Shown here: one piece after another, positions 1 to 8,400 of the stretch
How positions within the stretch are numbered: the first letter of the stretch is position 1
Layout: the number at the start of each line of letters is the position of its first letter
Assembly: GCA_964564735.1 (NCBI GenBank)
Contig: CAZMCH010000040.1
Coordinates: 1 to 35,562, forward strand
DNA length: 35,562 nucleotides
Source of the DNA: CAZMCH01 sp964564735
GTDB taxonomy: Bacteria; Poribacteria; DTPJ01
Direction: 5' to 3'
Notes under the pieces: generated by a model
Seen by the model: the letters and a program-made list of their open reading frames with translations, nothing else
Told to the model about the DNA's origin: nothing
The model's database searches: none
Program-made: the position numbers and the translations under genes

Positions 1-10
1 TATTCCTTTT

Positions 11-38
11 TTGATTGTTTTTGACTATTTGTTATAAT
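11..38 (+). promoter_or_regulatory. Possible sigma70 promoter for the first oxidoreductase gene
   Basis: TTGATT (11-16) and a perfect TATAAT (33-38) are separated by 16 bases. Transcription from here would leave a leader of about 105 bases before the gene at 152. The region is very AT-rich, so a chance match is possible, and no operator-like palindrome is evident. Confidence 0.4.
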
Positions 39-151
39 AGTCTTTTGTGTTAATGCCTATATACTATACATTTTTGCTTGAAAATTCTATGATAATCTGT
101 TAATCTCAAATAAATCCAAAACTAAATAATGAAACTTAAACGGAGGAAAAT

Positions 152-1138
152 ATGAAGCACCTAAAATGGGGAATTATTGGAACAGGAATGATCGCAAACA
201 GCTTTGCAAGGAATTTAAAAACTACTGACAAAGCAACACTATTGGCTGTTGCTTCAAGGAGTATTGACAAAGGAAAAGAATTTGCTGGGAAATATGATAT
301 ACCCAAAATATATGGCTCTTATGATGAGTTACTAAAAGATAAAGAGGTTGATGCAATATATATATCATTACCAAATCATCTACACAAAGAATGGTCTATC
401 AAGTGCGCAGAAGCGGGAAAACATATTCTATGCGAAAAACCAATCACTGTAAACGTTGGCGAACTTGAAGAAATTCTCGATGTTGTTAAAAAATGTGATG
501 TTTTCTTTATGGAAGCATTTATGTATCGCTGTCATCCACAATGGACAAAAATCAAGCAAATCATAGCTGATGGAACTATCGGCGAAGTCAGAACAATAAA
601 ATCGACTTTTTCCTACAATATGGGCATGAATCTTGAAAATATCCGCATGTCCAATCCTGCCGCAGGAGGCGGACTCATGGATGTTGGTTGTTATTGTGTT
701 TCATTCACAAGGCTAATTGCTGGTGAAGAACCAATAAAGGCTAACTGTGTTGGATATATCGGCAAACAAAGTAGAGTTGATGAACAAACCACAGGGATAT
801 TAATGTTCCCATCAGGCGCAGTTGCATCTTTTGAATGTGGAACTCAAGTTAATATTCCAACAAATGCTCAAATATACGGCAGTAAAGGATCAATATCAGT
901 AGAAAATCCCTGGTTTGCAACGAAGGGAACAACAAAGGTAGTTGTTAGAGCAGATAAAGAGGAGATTTTATCTATTGAATCAGATGAAGAACTATATGCA
1001 AAGGAAGCCCTTATGGTCGCAGAATACCTAGATGCAAGGCAAACGCCTGCAATGAGTTGGAATGACAGCTTAGGTCAAATGCGAACCCTTGATATGCTCA
1101 GGGCGGATATGGGTCTTGTTTTTGACGTAGAAAAATAA
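152..1138 (+). CDS. Gfo/Idh/MocA family NAD(P)-dependent oxidoreductase
   Basis: The product (328 aa) has the family's two-domain layout. An N-terminal Rossmann fold carries the dinucleotide-binding signature GIIGTGMIA near residues 7-15, and the CEKPITV segment (94-100) supplies the usual catalytic lysine K96. The second domain contains MEAFMYRCHPQ (120-130) and GGGLMDVGCY (172-181), where D177 and Y181 fit the substrate site. The EAFMYR-type motif resembles the dihydrodiol dehydrogenase / glucose-fructose oxidoreductase-like branch, so a sugar or polyol derivative is the likely substrate, but the exact one cannot be read from sequence. No signal peptide is visible, so it is cytoplasmic. The start is fixed by CGGAGG at 141-146, six bases before ATG. 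A tiny membrane-protein gene follows after 12 bases, suggesting cotranscription. A second, divergent family member lies at 25967. Confidence 0.93.
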   Translation: MKHLKWGIIGTGMIANSFARNLKTTDKATLLAVASRSIDKGKEFAGKYDIPKIYGSYDELLKDKEVDAIYISLPNHLHKEWSIKCAEAGKHILCEKPITVNVGELEEILDVVKKCDVFFMEAFMYRCHPQWTKIKQIIADGTIGEVRTIKSTFSYNMGMNLENIRMSNPAAGGGLMDVGCYCVSFTRLIAGEEPIKANCVGYIGKQSRVDEQTTGILMFPSGAVASFECGTQVNIPTNAQIYGSKGSISVENPWFATKGTTKVVVRADKEEILSIESDEELYAKEALMVAEYLDARQTPAMSWNDSLGQMRTLDMLRADMGLVFDVEK

Positions 1139-1150
1139 GGGTAAATAAAA

Positions 1151-1324
1151 ATGGAAGATAATAAGGATAAGGAACAAATAAAACCAAGAGCCTTTGAAAC
1201 ATTAGAAGAAAGAATGGCTAAAAGAAGAAAAAAGGCTTCTATTGGCAAATTGATAACTTATATCATTACGCTTATACTTGCCTTAATCATTCTTTTTTGG
1301 TTAAGAAGTGTTGGTAGATTTTAG
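1151..1324 (+). CDS. Small single-span membrane protein, 57 aa, function unknown
   Basis: ATG at 1151 follows AAGGG at about 1137-1141 and opens a 57-codon frame ending in TAG at 1322-1324. The first 33 residues are highly charged (MEDNKDKEQ, then ERMAKRRKKA). They are followed by one hydrophobic stretch of about 20 residues (ITYIITLILALIILFWL) and a short basic tail. This layout predicts a single span with the charged N-terminus in the cytoplasm. It sits 12 bases after the oxidoreductase gene and 18 before the M16 peptidase gene, so the three look like one transcript. I do not recognise a family. The ribosome-binding site, clean placement between two genes and protein-like composition argue that it is real. 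Confidence 0.6.
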   Translation: MEDNKDKEQIKPRAFETLEERMAKRRKKASIGKLITYIITLILALIILFWLRSVGRF

Positions 1325-1342
1325 TTTGATGAGGTATTTTTT

Positions 1343-3973
1343 ATGAACAATATAGGTAGGAATATAATTATGATATTAATGGGTTGTTTTGCATTTATGA
1401 TTGCAGGCACGACTTCAGGTTCGGAAGCGATAAAAAAGGTTCTGGATAATGGAATGATAATTATTGTAAAAGAAAATCACTCTGCACCAGTGGTCAGCTT
1501 GCACGCATACGCAAAGGCTGGAAGTATATACGAGGCTGAATTTATGGGTAGAGGCATATCTCATAATCTTGAGCATCTTATGAGCAATGGAACACAAAAA
1601 AGAACTAAACAGGAAATAAACAGAATAATAGAAGAGATCGGAAATGGCTCAAACGCATATACAACAAAAGATCATGCCTCATATTTCATTACCACAGCAA
1701 GCGCATATTTTGATATTGCGCTTGACGTCCTTTCTGATTATATGCAAAATGCAGAACTTATACAAGAAGAAGTCGATTCAGAACGGGGAGTCATACTTAA
1801 CGAAATAAATATGCGAGATGATGATCCTGATAGCGAGTTATATGAGATATTCAGTGATACAATGTTTCCCAATCATCCAATAGGCGTTCCTATTATTGGA
1901 TATAGAGAGTTATTTGAAAAAACAACAAGAGATGATCTTATTAAATATTATAAGCGCATGTATGTTCCAAATAATATGATATTTGTAGCGGTTGGTGATT
2001 TCGATGCACAAGAAGCCTTAGGCAAAATTGAATCCGCATTTAAGGATGCTAAACGTGGTCCCTTGCCCAATTTTAGCCTTCCTTCATTACCTAATCAGGT
2101 ATCAAAAAGATATACTGAAAAAGAGATGGATGTTCAGGTTGCATATATGATGATGGGTTTTCCTACTATTAGCATAAGCCATAAAGACCTTTATCCGCTT
2201 GATGTCCTTGCATTTATAATGGGAGAAGGCAGAAGCTCGAGGCTATACAAAAAGATAAAAGATGAAAAGCAATTAGTATATGCTATAAGCGTAGGATCAT
2301 ACACACCTTCTTATGATGGCGGATATTTTGGGATTCAAGCAGTGCTTGATCCAGACAATATTGTTGAGGCAGAAAAGGCAATATTAGAGGAACTATATAA
2401 AATAAAGACTGAATTAATTACTGATGAGGAACTTGAAAAGGCAAAACAACTAAAAGAAAGTGAATATATATTCTCTCAACAAACGATGGAGAGCCAAGCA
2501 GAAACACTTGGTATAGATCAGCTTTCAACTGGTGATATGAATTTCAGCAAACGTTATCTTGAAGGCATAAAATCTGTGAAAAAAGAAGATTTAATGCGCG
2601 TTGCAAATGAGTATTTCCATGATTATAAACTAAATGTTGCGATTATCAAGCCAAAATCAGAAACAGAAGAAATATCCGCTAAAATGGAGAAAGAAGCCTC
2701 TGATTCATCTGTCAAAAAGATTTTGATTAACAAAAATCCTGATCCTGCAAGTTCACAAATTGAGGGAATAACCTTACTTGTAAAGGAAAATCATTCTATC
2801 CCAATAGTCTCAATGCACGCCTTGTTTTTGGGAGGTGTTAGATTTGAGGACGAAAGCAATAACGGGATATGCAAATTTATGACAGATATGCTGACGAAAG
2901 GAACAAAAACTAGAACTTCACAGCAGATAGCAGAAGAGATTGAATCTATTGGCGGGGCAATCGGCACTATCAGCGGAAACAACAGCTTCAGTGTGTCTGT
3001 AAACGTTCTTAAACGTGATATTGACAAGGGATTAGATATACTTTCAGACGTAATAATGAATCCATCTTTTGATACTGTTGAGATAGAGAAAAAGCGAAAG
3101 GAATTGCTTGCTAGTATTAAACGACAAGAAGACGATCCCTTTAGCCTTGCGGGGAAACTTTGCAGGACAACGCTTTTCAAAACTCATCCATACAGATTCC
3201 AGACAATAGGCTCTGAAGAAACGATCAATAAAATGACTCAAAATGACCTTAAAGGCTTTTATGATAAATATATAATCCCAAATAACATGGTTTTGGCTGT
3301 TTTTGGTGATATAAACGCAGATGAAATTACAGCAAAAATTGAGAAGGCTTTTGAGAAATTCGAGTATAAAAAGTTTGAAACACCGAAAGCACCAATAGAG
3401 CAACCTCTTACATCTGTTAGAGAGATAGAAGCCCAAAAAGATATTGCTCAGACGGTTGTATATATCGGTTTTCCGGGTATGACGGTTTATAGCGAAGATC
3501 GTTATCCAATGCAAGTTCTAGATGCTATTCTATCGGGCATCAATTACCCAGGTGGAAGGCTTCACGAAAGATTGAGATCAAATCAGCTAGTTTATGTCGT
3601 TCATGCCATCAATCAAGAGGGACTAGACCCTGGAATGTTCATTATCTATGCAGGTACAACACCCGATAAGTTAGATACAGTTATGGGCATTATTAAAGAA
3701 GAGATCGTAAGTTTGCAAAAAGACCTTATTTCTGACGAAGAACTCGAAAGAGGTAAGAAGATGTGCGTATCAGCCAAGCAAATAGGTCTGCAAACCAACT
3801 CTGATCAGGCTTTCACGATGGGGTTAGATGAATTATATAAGCTCGGATATGATAACATTCAGCAATATGAGGAAAATATAAACACAGTTACAAAAGATGA
3901 TGTCAAGCGTGTTGCAGAAAAATATCTTCAGCTTGATAAATGCGCCATCGCTGTTGTTAAACCTAAAGAGTGA
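1343..3973 (+). CDS. Exported M16 (pitrilysin-type) zinc peptidase with fused active and inactive halves
   Basis: This 876-residue protein contains two tandem M16 units of about 430 residues. The first has the inverted zinc motif HNLEH (H74, E77, H78) and a downstream glutamate in LNEI (E154), 76 residues after H78, as expected for an active peptidase; SNAYTTKDH (103-111) matches the usual substrate-strand region. The second unit begins near residue 475 with a closely similar stretch (VKENHSIPIVSMHA), but GICKFMTD replaces the zinc motif, so it is catalytically dead and probably closes the chamber. Many bacteria encode the two halves as separate genes; here they are one chain. A hydrophobic N-terminus (residues 7-22) followed by SGSEA looks like a signal peptide, so it probably acts outside the cytoplasmic membrane. 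GATGAGG at 1327-1333 precedes the ATG. Confidence 0.92.
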   Translation: MNNIGRNIIMILMGCFAFMIAGTTSGSEAIKKVLDNGMIIIVKENHSAPVVSLHAYAKAGSIYEAEFMGRGISHNLEHLMSNGTQKRTKQEINRIIEEIGNGSNAYTTKDHASYFITTASAYFDIALDVLSDYMQNAELIQEEVDSERGVILNEINMRDDDPDSELYEIFSDTMFPNHPIGVPIIGYRELFEKTTRDDLIKYYKRMYVPNNMIFVAVGDFDAQEALGKIESAFKDAKRGPLPNFSLPSLPNQVSKRYTEKEMDVQVAYMMMGFPTISISHKDLYPLDVLAFIMGEGRSSRLYKKIKDEKQLVYAISVGSYTPSYDGGYFGIQAVLDPDNIVEAEKAILEELYKIKTELITDEELEKAKQLKESEYIFSQQTMESQAETLGIDQLSTGDMNFSKRYLEGIKSVKKEDLMRVANEYFHDYKLNVAIIKPKSETEEISAKMEKEASDSSVKKILINKNPDPASSQIEGITLLVKENHSIPIVSMHALFLGGVRFEDESNNGICKFMTDMLTKGTKTRTSQQIAEEIESIGGAIGTISGNNSFSVSVNVLKRDIDKGLDILSDVIMNPSFDTVEIEKKRKELLASIKRQEDDPFSLAGKLCRTTLFKTHPYRFQTIGSEETINKMTQNDLKGFYDKYIIPNNMVLAVFGDINADEITAKIEKAFEKFEYKKFETPKAPIEQPLTSVREIEAQKDIAQTVVYIGFPGMTVYSEDRYPMQVLDAILSGINYPGGRLHERLRSNQLVYVVHAINQEGLDPGMFIIYAGTTPDKLDTVMGIIKEEIVSLQKDLISDEELERGKKMCVSAKQIGLQTNSDQAFTMGLDELYKLGYDNIQQYEENINTVTKDDVKRVAEKYLQLDKCAIAVVKPKE

Positions 3974-3981
3974 TAATTGAG

Positions 3982-4010
3982 TTGACGCATAAATCTTGGT
4001 ATGTTATATT
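3982..4010 (+). promoter_or_regulatory. Probable sigma70 promoter before the DUF6785-like gene
   Basis: TTGACG (3982-3987), 17 bases, then TATATT (4005-4010) is close to consensus. Start of transcription would fall near 4017, just upstream of the hairpin at 4028-4065 and about 115 bases before the gene at 4132. Confidence 0.5.
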
Positions 4011-4027
4011 TATTCGCTTGAAAAGTA

Positions 4028-4065
4028 ATATCTGTCATTCCAATATACGCTGGAATGACAGATAT
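4028..4065 (+). terminator. 15-bp perfect hairpin followed by a T-run (terminator or leader attenuator)
   Basis: The arms 4028-4042 and 4051-4065 are perfect reverse complements (15 bp) around an 8-base loop, with TTTTTT at 4072-4077 shortly after. It could end transcription of the M16 gene. It also lies downstream of the promoter at 3982-4010, so it would sit in the leader of the next gene. The core GTCATTCCA/TGGAATGAC resembles a dispersed repeat type also seen at 30110-30135. Confidence 0.6.
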
Positions 4066-4131
4066 AGTATATTTTTTCTTATATCAAATAGAACTCAGAT
4101 TATTAATCTGACAAACCATCAGTGGGGATAA

Positions 4132-6087
4132 ATGAATATAGAAAAAAACTATCGAGGTGTAACGCTTCGTTCTTTATTAATTGCATTTATATTAATACCA
4201 ATAAACTGCTATTGGGTTATTGAAATGGAGGTAATCAGATACTCTGGTCATCCAGTCACTATATCAATATTCTTTAATGTCATATTTAATATATTTGTCC
4301 TTATCGGATTGAATCTGATATTAAAGCGTATCTCACCAAAATTTGTATTATCTCAAAGCGAGCTTTTGGTAATATATATAATGCTTTCTCTTGCATCGGG
4401 TATCGCTGGGCATGATATGCTTGAGATATTAGTTCCGATGCTTGGACATGCCTATCGTTTCGCAACACCAGAAAACGAATGGTCAGAACTCTTTTTCAAT
4501 TACCTTCCCGGTTGGCTAACTGTTACTGATGAATCTGCTCTCAGTGGTTATTACAATGGAGATATAAGCCTTTATACATGGCAACAGATTAAGGCGTGGT
4601 TACCCGCTGTGCTATGGTGGAGTGCGTTTATTGTTGCGCTTGTTTTTGTCATGCTTTGTATGAATGTCATAATAAGAAAGCAGTGGACGCAATCAGAAAA
4701 ACTAAGTTATCCAATCATTCAGCTTCCGCTTGAGATGACAGAACCAAATTTTAAGTTATTTAAGGCTAAAGCCCTCTGGATCGGTTTTGCTGTTGCTGCT
4801 TTGCTTGATACAATTAATGGACTTAATTCCATATATCCTTCTATTCCAATGATACCGATCAGAGTTCGTAATATTGCTGTCTTTACAGAAAAGCCTTGGA
4901 ACTCTATGGGATCAATCCCTATATCTTTTTACCCATTTGCAATCGGTCTTGGTTTCTTTATTCCTCTTGATCTTGCGTTTTCATGCTGGTTTTTCTTCTG
5001 GTATTGGCGATTGCAGAATGTTGTCGGAACAGTGCTTGGTTTAAGGAGTTTACCAGCGTTTCCATATACTAATGAGCAGGCTTCGGGTGGATATATCGCG
5101 CTTGCGGTGCTTGCTTTGTGGATAAGTAGAAATCATTTAAAGGACGCTTTCAAGAAAATCATTGGATATAAGAGCAAAATAGATGACTCTGATGAACCAA
5201 TGAGCTATCGTTCTGCTGCGATAGGTGCGCTTGTTGGCTTGGCGTTTATATTCTTTTTTGCCTCAAAATATGGTGCGTCATCACTTATCTATAAATCTGT
5301 CGCTGGTATGTCAACAATCGTAATGATAGTATTTTTTGCGATTTATTATGCAATTTCGGTAGCTATTGCGCGTATGAGGGCAGAATTAGGCACGCCTGTC
5401 CATGACCTTCATTATGCAGGACCTGATCAAATAATGGTCAGATTTTGGGGGACAAGAAGGCTGGGCGTTGGCAATCTGACATTTTTCTCTTTATTCTGGT
5501 TCATCAATAGAGCATATAGAAGCCATCCTATGCCACATCAGCTTGAAGGATTTAAATTAGCAGAAAGAACGAGGACTAGCAATAAAGGGCTTGTTTTTGC
5601 AATGATGTTTGCTGTTGCATGGGGTTCTTTATCCGCTTTTTGGGCATTGATAGATAGAGGATATCGTCTTGGAATGGAAACTAAGGCTTATTGGCCCTCT
5701 CTATCTGCATTTGGCAGAGAGCCTTACGACAGGCTACAAAACTGGATGACAACGCTTTCTAGCATTGATATTCAGCAGTCTATATTTACCATTGTTGGCT
5801 TTTTTTCTACGATATTCCTGATGATTATGAGAATGAAGTTTTTTTGGTGGCCTTTCCATCCTGCAGGATTTGCAATAACGACAAGCTGGGGAATGAACGT
5901 AATCTGGTCATGCCTTTTTGTTAGCTGGCTTTTGAAATTGAGTATATTAAAATTCGGTGGACTCAAATTACATCAAAGGGCGATTCCTTTCTTTCTTGGT
6001 CTTATACTCGGAGAGTTTACCGCAGGGAGTCTATGGTCACTATTAGGCATAGCTCTCGGAATACAGACTTATGGATTCTGGGTGTGA
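4132..6087 (+). CDS. Polytopic membrane protein, DUF6785/DUF6784-like
   Basis: The 651-residue product is strongly hydrophobic with roughly a dozen predicted membrane spans, including segments near residues 12-30, 45-62, 78-92 and 155-178 and several in the C-terminal third. The text RKQWTQSEKLSYPIIQLPLE (about 187-206) and the C-terminal ending LGIQTYGFWV match what I recall of the DUF6785 plus DUF6784 membrane proteins common in carbohydrate-degrading environmental bacteria. The function of that family is not established; the W-x-x-SEKLSYP region loosely recalls oligopeptide-transporter-type proteins, which is only an analogy. The start is the first ATG after GTGGGG at about 4122-4127. It stands after its own promoter/hairpin leader and 24 bases before the restriction-modification genes, though a functional link to them is doubtful. 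Confidence 0.75.
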   Translation: MNIEKNYRGVTLRSLLIAFILIPINCYWVIEMEVIRYSGHPVTISIFFNVIFNIFVLIGLNLILKRISPKFVLSQSELLVIYIMLSLASGIAGHDMLEILVPMLGHAYRFATPENEWSELFFNYLPGWLTVTDESALSGYYNGDISLYTWQQIKAWLPAVLWWSAFIVALVFVMLCMNVIIRKQWTQSEKLSYPIIQLPLEMTEPNFKLFKAKALWIGFAVAALLDTINGLNSIYPSIPMIPIRVRNIAVFTEKPWNSMGSIPISFYPFAIGLGFFIPLDLAFSCWFFFWYWRLQNVVGTVLGLRSLPAFPYTNEQASGGYIALAVLALWISRNHLKDAFKKIIGYKSKIDDSDEPMSYRSAAIGALVGLAFIFFFASKYGASSLIYKSVAGMSTIVMIVFFAIYYAISVAIARMRAELGTPVHDLHYAGPDQIMVRFWGTRRLGVGNLTFFSLFWFINRAYRSHPMPHQLEGFKLAERTRTSNKGLVFAMMFAVAWGSLSAFWALIDRGYRLGMETKAYWPSLSAFGREPYDRLQNWMTTLSSIDIQQSIFTIVGFFSTIFLMIMRMKFFWWPFHPAGFAITTSWGMNVIWSCLFVSWLLKLSILKFGGLKLHQRAIPFFLGLILGEFTAGSLWSLLGIALGIQTYGFWV

Positions 6088-6111
6088 TTATCAATAAATA
6101 ATGGAGGAAAA

Positions 6112-6922
6112 ATGGGGGAAGTTAATAGGATATCGGCAATACAAATTATAGTTCGCACTGCCGTTGAATCATTTGCAAGAGGATTTCAGACTCGACATGA
6201 GGGAGAAGTTGATGATCCTGAAGGAACTATTAATATGAAAATTCATAATGTCTTTATAGAGGCATTAGGAAGAGAAATCCAATATTATACTGCTTTAGTG
6301 CGTTCATTTGATAGCTCTTTAGGTAATATGCTTGAAACTTTGGCGATTAATATTGCCTCATTATCTTTTGAAGTAAAAAGAAATGTAGAATGACCATTGT
6401 CATCAGAGCAAACAAGGATAATATCTGAGTTACTTGAACAATATAAAAGACATGAAAAAAGACCAAGCGTTGAAGACTATCAGATTTTGCAGACAATTAC
6501 AGGTATAAATAACACAAATACCATGAGGCATGATAGTGACTATTATTTAATTGATACAGAGAGAAATCTTCATTATCTTATTGAACTCAAAATCGGTGGA
6601 GATTTGGATAATAAAAAAGCACGCTCTGAAAAAGAGGTAATTTTGGGGCAGTTTGCTATTTTATCAAATACTTTACTACCTGAAACAGAAATAAAAATTT
6701 TCTTTGCCACTGCTTATAATCGCTATGGCGAAAATGAACCGTGGAGACAGGAAAGAGTCAGACAATTTTTTTGCTGATGATGAATTACTAATTGGGAAGG
6801 ATTTTTGGAATTTTATCTGCAGATCGGATGACGGTTATCAAACAGTCCTTGAAGCATATCGGCAAAGTGCTCCAGTTATTGGAGAGGCATTAGAATCAAC
6901 AAGGGAAACATATCTTGGGTGA
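6112..6922 (+). pseudogene. Type II restriction endonuclease, TdeIII-like, broken by an in-frame TGA and a +1 frameshift
   Basis: A good ribosome site (GGAGG, 6102-6106) precedes ATG 6112. Reading stays in one frame to TGA at 6391-6393, resumes in the same frame from CCA-TTG (6394-6399) to 6777, and then needs a one-base skip in the T7 run at 6766-6772 to continue to 6922. Together these give about 269 residues, a normal size for the family. The middle part carries a PD-(D/E)xK-like core: HDSDYYL, then IELKIGG. The part after the frameshift (ADDELLIGKDFWNF) continues smoothly from YNRYGENEPWRQERVRQFF, so both halves clearly belong together. I recall this C-terminal pattern from TdeIII-type enzymes; the exact family assignment is less sure than the endonuclease call. 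The neighbouring methyltransferase is intact, as expected when a restriction gene decays and its methylase survives. Confidence 0.75.
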
Positions 6923-7643
6923 TATTAAGCAAAAATGCAAATTATTGCTCGGAGACAGCTATATATTAATAAAAGAAATACCTACAGAATCAGTTGATTT
7001 AATTCTTACTGATCCACCCTACAATCTAAGTCCATACTCAACTGGAAATATTAGTCCATCTTGGCGTAAAGAGATAAATAATGATTTGGCAGAATGGGAT
7101 AAAGTTGAGTTTAGACCAAATGAATGGGTTGATGAATTTAAAAGAATATTAAAACCAACTGGAAATATATTTGCATTTTGTAGTTATAATCTTATCGGCA
7201 AATGGCACGAAGCATTTGATCATGAATTTGACACTTTTCAATTCATGGTTTGGCACAAAACAAATCCTGTTCCCAAAATATTAAAAGCTGGATTTCTTAA
7301 TAGTTGCGAATTAATTGTTTGTATGTGGAATAAAGGACATACTTGGAATTTTTCCAGCCAAAAAGAGATGCACAATTTCATTGAAACACCTATTTGTATG
7401 GGTTCAGAAAGAGTAAAAAATCCCTCTCATCCTACTCAAAAGCCAGTCAAGGTTTTGGAACATATTATTAAAATAGCCTCTAATGAAAATGATGTTGTCT
7501 TTGATCCTTTTATGGGAGTTGGTTCTACCGGAGTTGCCGCATTAAAACTTAAAAGAAGATTTATAGGTATTGAGATAGAAAAACAATATTTTGATATTGT
7601 GGAAAGAAGAATCAATGAGATAACATCACCCGAGCTGTTTTGA
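6915..7643 (+). CDS. Beta-class DNA methyltransferase (N6-adenine or N4-cytosine) of the decayed R-M system
   Basis: The 242-residue protein has the catalytic motif DPPY (33-36) near the N-terminus and the S-adenosylmethionine motif DPFMGVGSTG (197-206) near the C-terminus, the motif order of beta-class amino-methyltransferases. NPSHPTQKPVKVLEHII (169-185) is the typical segment before the SAM motif. DPPY favours N6-adenine methylation but does not prove it. The start is TTG 6915, which overlaps the end of the endonuclease frame by 8 bases; no in-frame ATG lies nearby. That overlap implies translational coupling to the endonuclease gene. The reading frame is intact throughout, so it may act today as a solitary methylase. 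The recognition sequence cannot be told from the protein. Confidence 0.88.
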   Translation: MGDIKQKCKLLLGDSYILIKEIPTESVDLILTDPPYNLSPYSTGNISPSWRKEINNDLAEWDKVEFRPNEWVDEFKRILKPTGNIFAFCSYNLIGKWHEAFDHEFDTFQFMVWHKTNPVPKILKAGFLNSCELIVCMWNKGHTWNFSSQKEMHNFIETPICMGSERVKNPSHPTQKPVKVLEHIIKIASNENDVVFDPFMGVGSTGVAALKLKRRFIGIEIEKQYFDIVERRINEITSPELF

Positions 7644-7672
7644 AAAAAATAGGGTAATGGAGAGATAGTTAA

Positions 7673-8386
7673 ATGAATGACTTTTTTGATAGACCTGATT
7701 ATCATATATACGTTGATGGATCAAAGCTAAACGGCATAGTTGGCTACGGTGTTGTTATTTTAAGAAATGGCGAAGTAATAGGAGAAATCAATGGTATAGT
7801 TCCTGATTGTGATGTTCAGGGAACAAACCAAGTTGCGGGTGAGCTTTATGCTGTTCGAAAAGCTATTGAATGGTGTCAGCAAAATTCTGTTTACCATGTA
7901 ACAATATTCTATGATTATGACGGAATAGAAAAATGGGTAACAAATGATTGGAAAACTAATAAAATCATAACTCAGGAATATGCAGAATTTGTCCGTTCAT
8001 CAGGCGTAACCATCAATTGGCAAAAGGTCACAAGTCATACAGTTAATATCTGGAACGATAGGGCAGACGAACTTGCAAAAATGGCTACCAATAACGAACA
8101 AGCAGTTAAAGCACCAATAGACTTGAAAGCAGAATCAGAAGGTTTTATTAAATTCCTAGAAAATAAAGGCTTCAAAGCAAGCCTGAAAGGTATATATAAT
8201 CAAAATTGTGCAAAAATACAAATATCAGAGAATAATATTGAACTTGGATATATAAATATATATAATACAAAAAAAGAAGGGCTTTCGCCGAGATACCATG
8301 AGCTAAAAGACATATCAAATGAGGCTAGGTTTGATTCTATATGGCAAGATTACCGCTATGGTGAGAAGCAACTATCCTTGTTTTAA
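7673..8386 (+). CDS. RNase HI-like protein with a C-terminal extension
   Basis: Residues 9-140 form an RNase H fold with the catalytic set in place: D15 (YVDGSK), E57 (AGELYAV), D81 (FYDYDG) and D132 (DRADELA), plus H122 at the same 10-residue spacing as E. coli H124/D134. It should cleave RNA in RNA-DNA hybrids. Residues 141-237 are an additional charged region that I do not recognise; it is not the N-terminal hybrid-binding domain of other RNase H types, so the protein (237 aa) is longer than classical RNase HI (about 155 aa). ATG 7673 follows GGAGAG at 7660-7665. The gene sits between the methyltransferase and a SEC-C protein, 29 bases after the former and 8 before the latter, so it may be cotranscribed with them. 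Confidence 0.85.
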   Translation: MNDFFDRPDYHIYVDGSKLNGIVGYGVVILRNGEVIGEINGIVPDCDVQGTNQVAGELYAVRKAIEWCQQNSVYHVTIFYDYDGIEKWVTNDWKTNKIITQEYAEFVRSSGVTINWQKVTSHTVNIWNDRADELAKMATNNEQAVKAPIDLKAESEGFIKFLENKGFKASLKGIYNQNCAKIQISENNIELGYINIYNTKKEGLSPRYHELKDISNEARFDSIWQDYRYGEKQLSLF

Positions 8387-8400
8387 TAAAGGGGATGATG

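Noticed and set aside
1343..1390. Lipoprotein signal (LMGC) in the M16 peptidase
   Set aside because: The hydrophobic stretch continues beyond the Cys (FAFMIAG), which fits an ordinary signal peptide better.
2791..3514. Two long minus-strand frames inside the M16 peptidase gene
   Set aside because: They overlap each other and a clearly coding plus-strand gene and have no family resemblance or start signals.
6391..6393. TGA read as an amino acid (code change or selenocysteine)
   Set aside because: Many genes here (for example those ending at 3973, 6087 and 20380) use TGA as a true stop, no SECIS-like hairpin is evident, and the gene has a second, independent lesion.
6397..6777. Separate protein starting at TTG 6397 after the first restriction fragment
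   Set aside because: It is in the same frame as the preceding segment, lacks a ribosome site, and carries only the middle of one known protein; a single interrupted gene explains it better.
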